The notes: generated by a model not told the origin, from the sequence alone. Counted from the stretch's first letter, positions 1 through 11,487 are shown. The stretch: DNA of 64,000 nucleotides from Lucinisca nassula (GCA_963580285.1 OY757013.1:134041027-134105026), one strand, 5' to 3'. Translations and numbers: made by a program.

Positions 1-330
1 ATCGATAATCGATTAATTGTCACTGAGGATTTGGTCATAATTTTACCTGTCTGGCTTTCTGTCTGAGCATGAATCCTACGATATACTGTACTTTGCCATA
101 TGTATTTGAACAGACAAGCCTGAGCAAACAGTGAAGACCCAGATGAGATGCCGCAGAATGCGGCATCTCATCTGGGTATGCAATGTTTGCCTCTCATAAA
201 GCTATGTTAGGCACAACTTTGGGTAATAAATTGTACTTATCAAATAATAGATTGCAAATTCAGTAACCATAATCATTTTTGTGGAATTTATCGATTAAAT
301 AATCGATTATCCGATTAATCGTGCCAGTCT
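1..330. repeat. Probable short DNA element with AATCGAT-rich ends
   Basis: Both ends of this stretch are rich in ATCGATTAAT and its reverse complement (1-20 and about 288-328), and a long hairpin lies inside. This looks like a degenerate element with inverted ends. No target duplication could be fixed because the left end coincides with the window edge. Confidence 0.35.
138..176. repeat. Hairpin with GCCGCAGAATGCGGC core
   Basis: Near-perfect inverted repeat of about 18 bp arms around a central GAAT. It is flanked by GCAAACAGTG and the degenerate match AATGTTTGCC, the outer stem that recurs in the TTAA MITE families of this window. It is probably a stripped-down member of that group. Confidence 0.6.
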
Positions 331-991
331 TAGTGACAAGTGACTTGTGACTTAAGGAGGGTCGCGCATAATTGACTCTGCCGTAATCAGGTTCGAATTT
401 TTACCTCAAAATGATTTTTGTTTATATTTAGTTTTCAAAGTGTTTTCTGAGGTTTTTGTAACATTTAATAACCATTGCAATGTGCATTTTTTTATAAATT
501 ATTTTGCGACTTCAGACTACTTTCCGGTCTAGTCCGCATGGCTGGAAGCACAGGAAAATAGAGGGATAAACAGACTAACCCTGTATTTTTCCAGCTACTG
601 GTTTGTTTCCTCCGATTGCAGCCCATCAGCTGTCCATGGCAAATCTGAACTCTCTTTAACGCACGATGTTTACTTTATTTATCCATGGGTGTCAAAAAAT
701 ATAGCCTCGAAGAGTCTATTAGTTCACATATTCCACGGCCATACTTTGTCAACACAAACAAAACAATGAATCAATAGTGACGTTTACTTTAGTTTGCGTG
801 ACGTCATATATATGGAAAGAAAACACTGCCATATTTGATAACTAAAAGTGCAGACTGTAATGCCTGGCAGCGGACAATATTCTTTTAACTGTCAGTAGCA
901 GTCTCAGGTTCAATTACTGTTAAGCCATCTCAGTGAACAAATAGCCTGTGCCAGCACCCATAATTAGGATCGTGCACTCAACAGGTGTAGG
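331..991. other. No gene seen
   Basis: AT-rich sequence with short open frames only and no splice-flanked conserved protein segment. Nothing is recognised. Confidence 0.5.
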
Positions 992-1210
992 CCTACTGGT
1001 AAACTGCTTAGAGAATCTAAGCCTGCCCAGGCAAAGCGGTGCGAGTCGGCCTGTCCATGTTAATAAACTCTATTGGTTCAATTGGCGGCGGGGTTTTAGT
1101 TGCCATTTCATCTTAAGGTCGAGTAAATGTCCCACAAAATTGGAAGCGACGCCTCCAAAATGACCTTTACAGTGTTGACGGGGACGTTAAACCTCAAATC
1201 AAACAAACAA
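992..1210 (+). repeat. SINE-like retroposon (family S5), 5' truncated
   Basis: Copy of the most abundant retroposon in the window. It starts inside the element at ACTGGTAAAC and runs to the family tail GGGACGTTAAACCTCAAATC followed by (AAAC)n. Orientation is set by the A-rich tail. Intact relatives carry 10-16 bp target duplications. Confidence 0.75.
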
Positions 1211-1344
1211 TAATCAAGCATAAGGAAAAGGGTGTACAAGAAAAATCCCTTTGATCTGTTTCGAATATAAAGATGATGGTTTAGGTTGTGCCACACGGAG
1301 CCTTTGTATGCCCACACATCCACCATCATAACAGAATTTTGTCA

Positions 1345-1540
1345 ATGTACCGGCTCCAGCCTATCGGGCTGCATGATGCTTTCACGCAGAGATGAAACCG
1401 ACCGCACGTGAAAACTAGTAAACCGCTTAGAGGGTCTAAACCTGCCCAGGAAAATGGGTCCGAGTCGGACCGTCCATGCATATAAACCATATTGGTTTCG
1501 TTGAGCGGCAGGGCTTGAGATGCCATTTTAACGTCAACAT
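1345..1540 (+). repeat. SINE-like S5, 3' truncated
   Basis: Carries the S5 head (GGGCTGCATGATGCTT, then GTAAACCGCTTAGAGG) and breaks off after the GCTTGAGATG segment. It is immediately followed by another S5 segment in the opposite orientation, so the pair is an inverted composite. Confidence 0.7.
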
Positions 1541-1547
1541 AATATTG

Positions 1548-1755
1548 GTCATTTTGGAGAGGTTACTTCCCAATTTGCGTTTTTTTTTACCCGACATTGT
1601 GATGAAACCTGACGGCCAGTGAAACCAATCTATATGTTTATAAGGACCATCCGTCTTGCACCACTTTACCTGGGCAGGGCGGTCTACTCGTACTCATGTT
1701 TGATTGGGTTAGTAACATGCAGCACAATCTTTTTCTTCAAGGCCAGTTCGGGGCT
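1548..1755 (-). repeat. SINE-like S5, inverted partner
   Basis: Reads as S5 on the minus strand, from GGTCATTTTGGAG through ACCCGACATTG to a diverged head near TTCTTCAAGGCC. Short open frames across it are not conserved and are taken as chance. Confidence 0.6.
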
Positions 1756-1894
1756 ATCATGCATTGGAATGGAACCAACACAAAAACGCATACGGCTCCG
1801 CGAATTAGCATACACCCACTGGACCATTCGAACACTCCACTCCTCCACTTCAAATTTTCTCTGTGCCTCCGAGACACTCAACCAAATGCCTTCT

Positions 1895-2085
1895 CAAGGT
1901 CCACGAAAGCCACTATGTGGGAATGCAACTGCCATTTTGGCTTTCCGCTAGTGATGTTTCCATTACGGTCTAGTTATTTATGTTCGTGGTTCTTTCCCTT
2001 TGGTGTGTCTGATCGGAGGTGTTGGGTAATTGTATCGATTCCAGGTCATTGCCATCACTTCTATCCACTTTCGGAAAGTAAAAGG
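1895..2085. repeat. Dispersed repeat shared with 27370-27550
   Basis: The stretch around TTTCCATTACGGTCTAG, TTCTTTCCCTTTGGTGTGTC and TAATTGTATCGATTCC matches, with divergence, a segment that interrupts the satellite element at 27.05-27.55 kb. The class is not recognised. Confidence 0.5.
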
Positions 2086-2121
2086 ATAACTTATCTCACC
2101 TCCCTTTCACAGTTTGCATAA

Positions 2122-3490
2122 ACAGGCAATAGATAATTAAATAGCGTTTCCGGGCAATATGGCATGAAAAAAAAAAAAAAAAACATGTCAAAATTATAGA
2201 AAAAAAAATATAATTAGAAGTGTTTCTACTTTCCCTATAACGTTGGCAGGAACTTAAATGGGAAAAAGGAAATTTTTATATTCTTTTGCATCAGCTTATT
2301 GTATTTTTTTTATCAATGTCAACCCATTTCATTAGGGGGTAGGGTAATAAATTGTCAAAAAAGAAAGCTAAAAATGTATAATAATGTTTCCCAGGTATAT
2401 TAATAACATGCATCTGACATTGTTTGAACGTCTGCGACAATGTTAATGGCTTCATATCTTTTAAACATGAACAAAACAACAATATAGCTATATCAGAACA
2501 TGCATTTTTTGGCCAGAAAAATCCATTTTTCACACCATAAAACTTATAAATGAAATTGTGTTTCAATTCTAATGAAATACTTTGATTCATATCACATTAA
2601 GGAAGCAAAAGTATGTGCAATAATAAAGGTATAATCCTTGTTCTTGTCATTTAAACAATATCTTAATGCTTTTTAGCCATTTTTATTGGGGGGTGGGGTA
2701 ATTTTTCTGCAATATTTCTCTCAGATGCCTGGTGACATGGTCAAATTTCACGCCTATTTCGTGAATCTAATATTATTACACAATATATGTGAAAATAAGA
2801 AAAATCTAAATACGAAAAATGCATTCTTTTTTTAAATATAGCGAAAATTGCATCTCAAAACAGCAAAACATGCAGAAAAGGACATTTGTAAATAGGTGTT
2901 TCGACAAAAATCTGTGAAAGAGACTTTGTCTTTCACACATAGGTACGCAAACATGACATTATCCTGCATTGTGTTTTTTTTAACCAAACTTGGAAATATT
3001 GTTTTAAACAATTGTTATCGACAATTTGTCAATGACTGGGGTAATTATTAAAACATTCGATAAATTCGAAAACAGTACCCATCTTTAAGGCTAAAAAGCT
3101 CGAAAAAAAGCCTGGTGTGCCTATATTTTTTTACCGGTAAACGAGTGCAGAGATTTCAAGCTACAAAATATAAGCAAATAAAAAAAAATCTAAAGAGAAA
3201 AGAATTACTCCCCACCCTCCTTAAGAGAACTTTGTAGGACATGTATATGGCAATGCATATGAATGTGTATTGAAAGGATTATTTTACAGGAAAAAAAATC
3301 TTTACATATTATACATCATTTTGTGGGTTTTATGTCCTGTTAAACAATATCAGCTTAAACAGTAATTATTTGTTGTACTTGTCATGTGTCTGTGTAGCGA
3401 AAATAAAGCCTTTTGTGTTAATTGCGAGACAAGTCTTTTGTTTAGGCCTTTTAAAATCATCATGAAGGAGAGATAGCATTAAAATACCCG
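2122..3490. other. AT-rich, no gene seen
   Basis: Homopolymer-rich AT sequence with many stops in every frame. The only longer open frame (minus strand, 2291-2590) has no recognisable motif and low-complexity composition. Nothing is supported here. Confidence 0.6.
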
Positions 3491-3663
3491 TATTCACCAT
3501 ATTTGCATTATTCGTTGGCTCCCAGCTTGCACATTGTCAATATTGGAAGAACAGGTAACCAGACCCCCCTGACCTTTTAAGGTCAGGGGGTCTGATTACC
3601 TGTTTTTTCAACAATGATAACCTTCAGACTAGGAACCAGCAGATAATGCAAATAAGGTGAATA
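3491..3663. mobile_element. MITE with ~20 bp terminal inverted repeats
   Basis: Starts TATTCACCATATTTGCATTA and ends with its inverted form (ATAATGCAAATAAGGTGAATA with small differences). The centre is a palindrome of about 50 bp around GACCTTTTAAGGTC. A TA duplication is possible, which would fit a Tc1/mariner-like MITE, but this is only inferred. Confidence 0.65.
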
Positions 3664-3861
3664 TAACACATGGAATCTTCCACATAAAAGCTTTGGGCAG
3701 GTCCATTTCCAATGTAAGGGATGTCTGATTTATTTTATTCATAATGCAAACACCTTTAGTTTGAGCAAACAGTGAAGACACAGATCAGACACTGCATCAC
3801 GTTAACACACCTGTGTAATGAAAACCCATGTAGACCCCAGGGTTAACAGTCTTATTGCTGT

Positions 3862-3945
3862 TCCAAGACATATGTTGTTGGTACTCGCTAGAACCAACTC
3901 AATGAGGTGGTTCTAATAAGCATCCACAACCTATGTTTTGAACAT
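3862..3945. repeat. Hairpin MITE (family M4)
   Basis: Inverted repeat built from GGTACTCGCTAGAACC and GGTTCTAATAAGCATCC with CATATGTTG/CAACCTATG shoulders. The same TAGAACC...GGTTCTA hairpin recurs near 5.0, 12.4, 28.3, 30.8, 37.0 and 46.0 kb. Confidence 0.7.
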
Positions 3946-3961
3946 TTATAAGAACATTATC

Positions 3962-4148
3962 TTAACCCTTCTCTTGCTGAATATTCAGTTTAGCCACACC
4001 CATTTCTGACTTTGAACCAATTAATGTAATTTATTCTTACAAATCCATAAACTGAATGTCAAACAGTGTAGATCCAGATCTAATTAATTGATCTGGACGT
4101 ACCATGTTTGAAAGAAAAGGGTTGTATGAACAGCAGGATAAGAGTTAA
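3962..4148. mobile_element. TTAA MITE (family M3), diverged centre
   Basis: TTAA at both edges, ends AACCCTTCTCTTGCTGAATA and CAGCAGGATAAGAGTT, and internal CACACCCATTTCTGAC. The usual GATGGCTTC palindrome is replaced by a shorter GATCCAGATC/GATCTGGAC stem. Confidence 0.75.
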
Positions 4149-4249
4149 TTTTTTATCACAAAAAAACAATTGTTTTTGAGATACAAAGGAAGTGTACACT
4201 GTCACACAGATATGTTTTTGTAATGGTATTCTGCTGTGTCTTATCTATA

Positions 4250-4477
4250 TTAACCCTTTTTGTACCAAATGGAAGCTTCCTCCTTATATACAGCAGGAGT
4301 TCATTTCAAAATTTAGGGGTGTCAGGTTGTGTTTCATCAAAATTTATTTGGAAAATGCCTGAACTTTAAGCAAACAGTGGAGGCCCTGATCAGACACCGT
4401 GTTTTGCAGAGTCTGATCTGGGCCTGCACTGCTTGTCAGGGTACCCGTTTTGGGGTTTCTGGTACTGAATGGGTTAA
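4250..4477. mobile_element. TTAA MITE (family M1)
   Basis: Flanked by TTAA and running from AACCCTTTTTGTACCAAATGG to GGTACTGAATGGGTT. It contains the shared core AAACAGTGGAGGCCCTGATCAGAC with an inverted partner. TTAA targets suggest piggyBac-like mobilisation; that assignment is inference. Confidence 0.8.
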
Positions 4478-4629
4478 AGTGTTTTCAGTGTTTGCCAGAG
4501 TCCCTTTTCGGTGTTGCTTGACTTACAGTTTATCAACGTCCTCTGAGAGTTCAACGTTCAAGCGTGGCAAGACTATTCCATATTTTAGGGGAAGCAGGTT
4601 TTGGATTTCTTTTTTCTCTGGATTTTAAA

Positions 4630-5000
4630 ATTCTAAATAAGTTTTTTTGATAATGTTATTATGTAGAAGTCGTTGCCAAGTGGTTTGTGTGATGCAGTAC
4701 GAATCTCAGTAAAACTATATCTCCCAATGTAAAATCCCAACTGAGGGCGACTTACCTAAAACTCGGACTGGTCCAAAATTAGTGCAGTCACGTCTTACTG
4801 CGTTTTGAAAGACTATACCTGTATATGAGTTAAGTACTGTACTGCTCTGGTTATTTGGCTGCCTAAATTCTACGGGATCCATACTAAATTTCAAAATTAA
4901 TGACCTTGTTCATTTGGAAAACATGTCCATGTGAAAAAATGGCGTCCAACATGGTGTCAGAAGTGACAAATTTTTGTAAAAATGATAACATCTTTCTTAT
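4630..5000. other. No gene seen
   Basis: Intergenic-type sequence without a conserved open frame or a recognised repeat. Confidence 0.5.
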
Positions 5001-5010
5001 TTCTGCTTTC

Positions 5011-5085
5011 AACATAGATTGTGGGTGCTCGTTAGAACTGCCTCATTGAGACGGTTCTAACGAGTACCCACAATCTATGTTTTTG
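5011..5085. repeat. Hairpin MITE M4, well preserved
   Basis: About 34 bp arms: AACATAGATTGTGGGTGCTC then GTTAGAACTGCCTC, followed by the inverted copy ending CCCACAATCTATGTTTTTG. This is the clearest M4 copy and the reference for the split one at 13.3/28.3 kb. Confidence 0.8.
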
Positions 5086-5331
5086 AACACAAATAAGGCA
5101 GATAATGTATAAACCAATGAACACCAATTTTCTCTATATATATATTAAGTGGGATTTAGGGGGATGTTCTTTTCACAGACTTGTTATCCTGATGTTTTAG
5201 TATGAATAGGAGCCTTTAGCATCCTTATCCAGTATGCCACGGAGGCTCTTAAATGCTGTGTTTATAATCATAAATAAGAGGTGTAATAATATATATATAT
5301 AATAGATATTTATTTATAAGTATATTAATTG

Positions 5332-5633
5332 TTTTTGTTTGTTTGATTTGAGGTTTAACGTCCCCGTCAACACTGTAAAGGTCATTTTGGAGATGTTGCT
5401 TCCAATATTGTGGGACTTTTACCCGACATTGAGATGAAATGACATCTCAAGCCCTGTCACCCAATTGAACCAATAGGATTTATTAGCATGGACGGTCTTG
5501 CCTCGCACCGCGGTTCCTGGACAGACTTACATCCTCTAAGCGGTTTACCAGTACTAGTGTGCGGGCTGGATTCAGCTCTGCGTGGAAGCATCATGCAGCC
5601 CATATATTTCTTCAAGCCCCAATAGGCGGGGGC
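5332..5633 (-). repeat. SINE-like S5, full length
   Basis: Complete S5 on the minus strand: the (AAAC)n tail appears here as GTTTGTTTGATTTGAGG at the left and the head ends at GGCGGGGGCC. TATTAATTG at 5323-5331 recurs at 5806-5814, consistent with a target duplication that now also encloses the small MITE at 5639-5802. Confidence 0.8.
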
Positions 5634-5638
5634 CGATA

Positions 5639-5802
5639 CAGTGGTGTAAAATTTCCCTCAACCTTACTCGCCCTTATTGTCTAAACTTTACATTTAGGTG
5701 CTAAAAATGAAGAAATAGTAAGGTCAGTTTTGAAAATCTTACTCGCACTGCCTTAAAACTTACTCGCAAATGCGAGCGGGCGAGTGGAATTTTACACCCC
5801 TG
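5639..5802. mobile_element. hAT-like MITE
   Basis: Terminal inverted repeats CAGTGGTGTAAAATTTCCC and the inverse of GGAATTTTACACCCCTG, with a second inverted pair ACTCGCCC/GGGCGAGT. CAG...CTG ends are usual for hAT MITEs. An 8 bp duplication is not clear; only CGATA is shared. Confidence 0.65.
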
Positions 5803-6024
5803 CGATATTAATTGTTAATATGATATTAATTGTTGATGTTACAACATTTTCTAAATGTAAGTTAATAAATTCAGGGTAGCACACCTGTGGGGTTCAAATT
5901 CTTGTTTGAATTTCAAAGCATACTTTGTAAATCATATTATCATTTTTACCTTGGAAAAGTCTTTTTTGAACCGCTCTTGACAAATAAAACCCTACTAGCA
6001 TTGTACCATAAAATTACATGCCTA

Positions 6025-6243
6025 TTAACCCTTTTGTACCAAATGGAATCTTCCTCTTAACATATAGCAGGAGTCCATTTCAGGTGTCTGGTTGTGTTTT
6101 TCTTCAAAATTTATATGGAAAATGGCTGAAATTTTTGCAAACAGTGAAGGCCCTGATCAGACGCCGCATTCTGCGGTGTCTGATCTGGGCCTGCACTGTT
6201 CGCTAGGGTACCAGTTTAGGGGTTTCCGGTACAAAATGGGCTG
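6025..6243. mobile_element. TTAA MITE M1
   Basis: Left end TTAACCCTTTTGTACC; right end GGTACAAAATGGGCTGA has lost the TTAA. The centre holds the GACGCCGCATTCTGCGG palindrome inside the AAACAGTG core. Confidence 0.8.
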
Positions 6244-6357
6244 ATTTAAGTACTCCATTTTGGGAAAATTGGCAGTGTAGACACAAATCAGATGCAGCCA
6301 ATAATAAGGTCTGCATTATTTGCTTTAGATTTTTAGTATGTGCACCTTTGTAATACT

Positions 6358-6583
6358 TTAACCCTTTTGGTACCAAATGGAATCTTCCGCCTTATATAAT
6401 AGCAGGAGTCCATTTCAAAATTTAGGGGTGTCAGGTTGTTCTCCAAATTTTATTAGGAAACTGGCTGAACTTTTTGCAAACAGTGTAGGCCCTGATCAGA
6501 CGCCGCATTCTGCGGCGTCTGATCTGGGCCTGCACTGTTTGCCAGGGTACCCGTTTAGGGGTTTCTGTTACTAAATGGGTTAA
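6358..6583. mobile_element. TTAA MITE M1
   Basis: TTAA on both sides. The central palindrome GATCAGACGCCGCATTCTGC with its complement is perfect, making this one of the best preserved M1 copies. Confidence 0.85.
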
Positions 6584-6842
6584 ATGCAGGTTCGGCCATA
6601 TTCACATGGAAATCTTTTGTGAAATGCAGAATTGTTTGAAACAACTAATATTTTACTAGCTGGATACTTTGATGTTTTTACAGACTTCAAAGAACCCTTT
6701 CAACCCTGTAGACCTGACTCCCATTCTCCAAACATGACTTTGATGTCATAAGGTTTGGACATGAAATTATTTCTTCTCTTCAAAGTCAGTAGCAGCTCCA
6801 ACTCACAACCCTGCAGCCAAGGTCATGGATATAGAATTTGTC

Positions 6843-7070
6843 TTACCCATTTAGTACCGGAAACCCCAAAAAGGGTACCAGGGCAAACAGTGCAGGCCCA
6901 GATCAGACACCACAGAACGCTGCGTCTGATCAGGGCCTCCACTGTTTGCTAAAAGTTCAGTCATTTTCCAAATAAATTTTGAAGAAAACACAACCTGACA
7001 CCCCTTAGTTTCGAAATTGACTCCTGGCATATATAAGGAGGAAGATTCCATGTGGTACAAAAAGCGTTAA
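6843..7070. mobile_element. TTAA MITE M1, reverse orientation
   Basis: Runs from TTACCCATTTAGTACCGG to GGTACAAAAAGCGTTAA, so one flanking TTAA has mutated to TTAC. Internal GGCAAACAGTGCAGGCCCAG core is present. Confidence 0.8.
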
Positions 7071-7246
7071 CGTTCAGCGTGCTGTAAGCACATTTATTCC
7101 CCTATGGGACTGGGAAGTCCAACTTGAGTAACTTATCACGCTTCTAAGAAATCAAGTATACTCCATTGGATGAGGTTCTCCTATACAGGAGGGATCAAGG
7201 GCCCAGGTTTTACCCACATTATAATTACCCAGTACCAGCTGTTTGA

Positions 7247-7403
7247 GAAGCCCCTGTGGCGCAGTGGTTATGCTACCTGCCTTGTAAACCAGGGGTTGCA
7301 GGATTGATCCCGGGCTTCTCCAGACTTTCGGATGAGTCTTTAAACAAAGGTCCCATCTCTGATGACCTTAGCTGTTGGTGGGATGTAAAACTAAAACCAC
7401 CCA
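7247..7403 (+). repeat. tRNA-derived SINE (family S1)
   Basis: The head GAAGCCCCTGTGGCGCAGTGG resembles a tRNA 5' end with an A box. GGGGTTGCAGGATTGATCCC is a diverged B box. The body (CAGACTTTCGGATGAGTCTT) and tail (GGGATGTAAAACTAAAACC) match the other S1 copies. Confidence 0.8.
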
Positions 7404-7511
7404 CCACCAGCTCTTTGATTTTACACATGGAAATGATGTTAAAAATTGAGGATCTGTCAGTTATCAGTTTTCAACACTAGTACTGGTCCCCCTTACCTGT
7501 TTTATCGCAAT

Positions 7512-7600
7512 TTTGTGCCCTGCATTTTATCCCTTTTCCTCAACTTGTTTAATTCAAGAATACACAAACAATCATATATTTAGCTCCTATATGTATACTT
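7512..7600. repeat. Half copy of palindromic MITE ahead of first coding exon
   Basis: GCATTTTATCCCTTTTCCTC and the following 60 bases match the right arm of the palindrome at 8531-8670. The element ends a few bases before the polypyrimidine tract of the exon at 7615. Confidence 0.65.
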
Positions 7601-7614
7601 TTTTTTCATTTCAG

Positions 7615-7832
7615 ATGAAAGGACATAGAGATTCAGGATGACCACTGTCCGTAAAGGGAGTGCAGAGAAGACGAGCATTCCCCACACACGACTCGAACAT
7701 GAGGGATTAATATGGGAAGAAAATTATGAACAGGGCAGGAAGCTTGGCCAGGGGGCCTTTGGCAAAGTGCATCTGGCAAAGAACAAAAGGACGGGAGTAC
7801 AGTGGGCTATAAAAACTGTAAATAAAGATAAA
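7615..7832 (+). CDS. STK33: STK33-like kinase, first coding exon (start codon, G-loop, catalytic lysine)
   Basis: Exon bounded by a pyrimidine-rich acceptor ending TTTCAG and the donor GTAAGT at 7833. The start is taken at 7638: an in-frame TAG at 7626-7628 excludes an earlier start in this exon. The 65 codons give a short leader of about 30 residues, then the kinase N-lobe: glycine-rich loop GQGAFGKV (residues 37-44) and WAIK with the ATP-anchoring lysine near residue 59. It ends in phase 0. Order and wording of the motifs across the four exons fit serine/threonine kinase 33, a CAMK-group kinase. Vertebrate STK33 has a much longer N-terminal region, so this protein is shorter there or uses other 5' exons. 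A short upstream reading frame begins at 7615 and its stop overlaps the start codon. Confidence 0.9.
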
Positions 7833-7911
7833 GTAAGTACACTTTTGGAAACATTTCTGCTTTTTGGATTGATTGTTAAATTATCAATATATTCAAATAT
7901 TTTAACCCATT

Positions 7912-8129
7912 TCAGACTGGAAACCCCTAAATGGGTACCATGGCAAACAGTGCAGACCCAGATCAGACGCCGCAGAATGCGGCGTCTGATCAGGGCCTAC
8001 ACTGTTTGCAAAACGTTAAGCCATTTTCCAAACAAATTTTGAAGAAAACACAACCTGCACCCCTAAATTTCGAAATGGACTCCTGCATTATATAAGGAGG
8101 AAGATTCCATTTGGTACAAAAAGGGTTAA
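7912..8129. mobile_element. TTAA MITE M1 in intron 1
   Basis: TTAA at both ends, reverse orientation, with the GACGCCGCAGAATGCGGCGTC palindrome intact. It lies 80 bp downstream of the first coding exon, and the exon's reading frame runs on into it if the donor is not used. Confidence 0.85.
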
Positions 8130-8530
8130 TGACCTTTAACTGGATCTCAGGTTAACTTGTTATAAAATTTGTATGAAATGGATTGATACACTTATTAGTT
8201 AATCTTAATCTTATACAAGTGAATGAATTAGGGGGTTCACTTAATCTTTGCTCATGATCCAAAATTGTTCATACTTCAGTGAACGTTAAATGAATTGGAT
8301 TCGTTTCTAAAAGGTTCTTTATCATATGACGTCGCCTCTGAGAATGTAATAACGTCATGCAAAAAATTTGATAATCCACTAGTGGATTAAATATGCAAAT
8401 TAGTTAGATACGCCCCGTAACGTTACAAATACAACGTCCTTACCGACGTCGCGTTTACTAATGGAAAAAAATGGACATTTTTGTAAAACAATCGTGATTA
8501 AAATGCGTTTTAAATGTCATATGATAAATA

Positions 8531-9213
<683 letters not shown>

Positions 9214-9355
9214 ATAAATTGAGCTTGGGCACAGCATTTCCTACAATTTACATGTGCGGCCAGCAAAGAATCAGATCAGCCTGAGCATCAATGTAGTCTG
9301 ACCATAGACTTCTCTTCTTGCATGTAGGAGCACTGGGCCCTTAACTATCCTTAGA

Positions 9356-9423
9356 GCGCACAGGGAAGACTCTGATCAGACTGCGCAGATGCGCAGGCTG
9401 ATCTGAGTCTTCACTGGGCGCAC
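9356..9423. repeat. Imperfect hairpin, GCGC-rich core
   Basis: Arms GAAGACTCTGATCAGACTGC and its near complement around CGCAGATGCGC. Related hairpins occur at 37421-37470 and about 60660-60720. Confidence 0.55.
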
Positions 9424-9469
9424 ATGTCTTATTGTAGGTTTTGTCGTGCGCTGGCTCAATTAGTTTGTC

Positions 9470-9628
9470 ACACCCATTTCTGACTATCAACCAATCAAAT
9501 TACTTGATAAAATGTATACATTCAAATTTGCAAACTGAATGACAAACAGTATAGATCTTGATCAGATGGCTTCTATTTACACTGTTTACAGTTAGGCAGG
9601 CATTACAGTGTACAGCAGGATAGGGGTT
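9470..9628. mobile_element. M3 MITE, degenerate
   Basis: Has CACACCCATTTCTGACTATC, GACAAACAGTATAGATC and the end CAGCAGGATAGGGGTT, but the second arm of the central palindrome is mostly missing. Confidence 0.65.
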
Positions 9629-9648
9629 TATACAGTGAAATTCCACTA

Positions 9649-9863
9649 TTAACCCTTATCTTGCTGTTCACGACAACCCCTATCTTTGTTGGAAAGAGTG
9701 CGGATCCAGATCAGATGGCTTCTGAAGAAGCCATCTGATCAGGATCTACACTGTTTGACATTAAGTTTATGGCTTTGTAGGAATAAATTACATCAAGTAA
9801 TTTGATTGGTGATAGACAGAAATGGGTGTGGCTTAAATGAAAATTCAGCAAGATAAGGGTTAA
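9649..9863. mobile_element. TTAA MITE M3
   Basis: TTAA duplication on both sides. Ends AACCCTTATCTTGCTGTTCA and TTCAGCAAGATAAGGGTT, with the central GATCAGATGGCTTCTGAAGA palindrome intact. Confidence 0.85.
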
Positions 9864-9963
9864 GACCACCTAAAATTGGGACTAATTCTGCTATGAAAAG
9901 CTTAGTTTGAAGGGTAAACTTAATTGACTTTGTGTTATCTGCCTACTTAGCCTTTTTCAGAAA

Positions 9964-10024
9964 CCACCTTTGGGACTGTTCAAAAGTGGTCTTTAAGACC
10001 ACTTTTGAACAGTCCCAAAGGTGG
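9964..10024. repeat. Perfect 61 bp palindrome
   Basis: Two 30 bp arms (CCACCTTTGGGACTGTTCAA plus ten more bases) are exact reverse complements around a single T. It is not part of the MITE families recognised here. Confidence 0.9.
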
Positions 10025-10338
10025 ACTTTATATAGGAATTTTACAGTATTTGGTCAAACATGGCCGACGTAGTTTAGGCAGCTTTTATATCAACTGCTAA
10101 ATGAAGAAATATACGGGAATAAATGAGCCAGCTCATAGTAAAAAGGCTACTTGTCACACAGGCGACCAGCAAAGGATTAGGCAAGCCAGTCATGCTTGCG
10201 CCTAAATGCAGCCTCGCCAGAGCCGACATGCAGAGTAGACTTTGAGGTAGCTTAGCATAGCTGCAGGCAAGAAGTTCACACATATCCTATTAGTTGGCTG
10301 CACACACATTTATATCAAAGCAGTGACCACACTAGTGG

Positions 10339-10664
10339 CAGGCCTCATATTTTTTAGGCATTTGAAGGATTTCAGGCTTTTAGATTCTGATTTTTGTGCC
10401 TATAGTCTGTTTAAAAAACTTATTTAACCCTTATCCTGCTGAATAAATTTATTAACCCACTATATGTCAACCAAATTACTTGATATTTTCACAAATTGCA
10501 TTATAAACAGTGTAGATCCTGATCAGATGGCTTCTTCAGAAGCCATCTGATTGGATCTAAACTGTTTGAAAAGGTAATAAATGTGTCTTGTTCAGCAGGA
10601 TAAGGGTTGCAGCTGCAAAATCAGGCCTTTCAGGCATTGAAAAGCATGGTCAGTATGAGGCCTG
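10339..10664. mobile_element. TIR element enclosing an M3 MITE (copy 2)
   Basis: CAGGCCTCATATTTTTTAGG at the left and CAGTATGAGGCCTG at the right. It encloses an M3 copy (about 10424-10609) with AACCCTTATCCTGCTGAATA and CAGCAGGATAAGGGTT ends. The same arrangement occurs at 8846-9213. Confidence 0.75.
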
Positions 10665-10863
10665 TGGTGGGTCGATTCACTCGATTGGTGGGAAAATAAT
10701 CCTGATCTGAGACATAAACTGTACAATGTTCCACTCAACCCTTAAAATTTACAGTATTTTAAGCAAATAATGTAGACCCTGATCAGAAGCCACATTATGC
10801 GGCGTCCAATCTGGGCTTACCCTGTTTGTCAATGACCAGTATGCGGGCCAAGTTTACACACAT

Positions 10864-11076
10864 TTAACCCTTGTCCTGTTAATCCCGGATATGCCTTATC
10901 TTTGAAACAATGTTGATCCAGATCAGATGGCTTCTGACGAAGCCATCTGATCAGGATCTACATTGTTTGCCATTCAGATTGTGAATTTGTTGCAATAATT
11001 TGCATCAAGAAATCTGATTGGTTGATAATTGGTAGTGGGTGTGGCATATATGAATATTCAGCAGGACAAGGGTTAA
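10864..11076. mobile_element. TTAA MITE M3
   Basis: TTAA on both sides, ends AACCCTTGTCCTGTTAATCC and CAGCAGGACAAGGGTT, central GATGGCTTCTGACGAAGCCATC palindrome with one mismatch. Confidence 0.85.
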
Positions 11077-11184
11077 AATCCATAAATTTGAGAATGCTAA
11101 AGGCCCATGTCTCATGTGCCATCTCTGATAAGCTGCCATTTTGGCAAGGTAGACAAGTTTTGAATCTACACAGCATTTATTCCC

Positions 11185-11430
11185 AGGGATTTTCCTAGTG
11201 CAAATTTTGGGGGCGGTAATCGGCCCCTATTTTTCCCAATTAAGAGACAGATATTCCCAAATTTTACAACAAATTTCCAGATGTCTGATTTTGTGCTACA
11301 TTTTGATGAAAGAATGCATGATAATCGAACCAAAATTGACAAAGTTACAGCTGATTGAGATTCCCAACTTTAAATATTAGTGAGCTATTTTTCCCATACC
11401 CAGCGACCCCTGGAACCTGGTTATGAAATG
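11185..11430. repeat. Dispersed repeat with CAGGGATTTTCC end
   Basis: Shares its end (CAGGGATTTTCCTAG) and the TTTTTCCCAATT/CGGCCCCT segments with 45118-45482. Class unknown; the alignment was only made by eye. Confidence 0.4.
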
Positions 11431-11487
11431 TAAGAAAATCTCTGATTCCAATTCAGGTCTGGACAGTCACTGAACTGGTTTTCTCCA

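Noticed and set aside
7833..8042. Extension of the first kinase frame to 8042
   Set aside because: A strong GTAAGT donor follows codon 65, kinase similarity stops there, and the extension reads into an M1 MITE.
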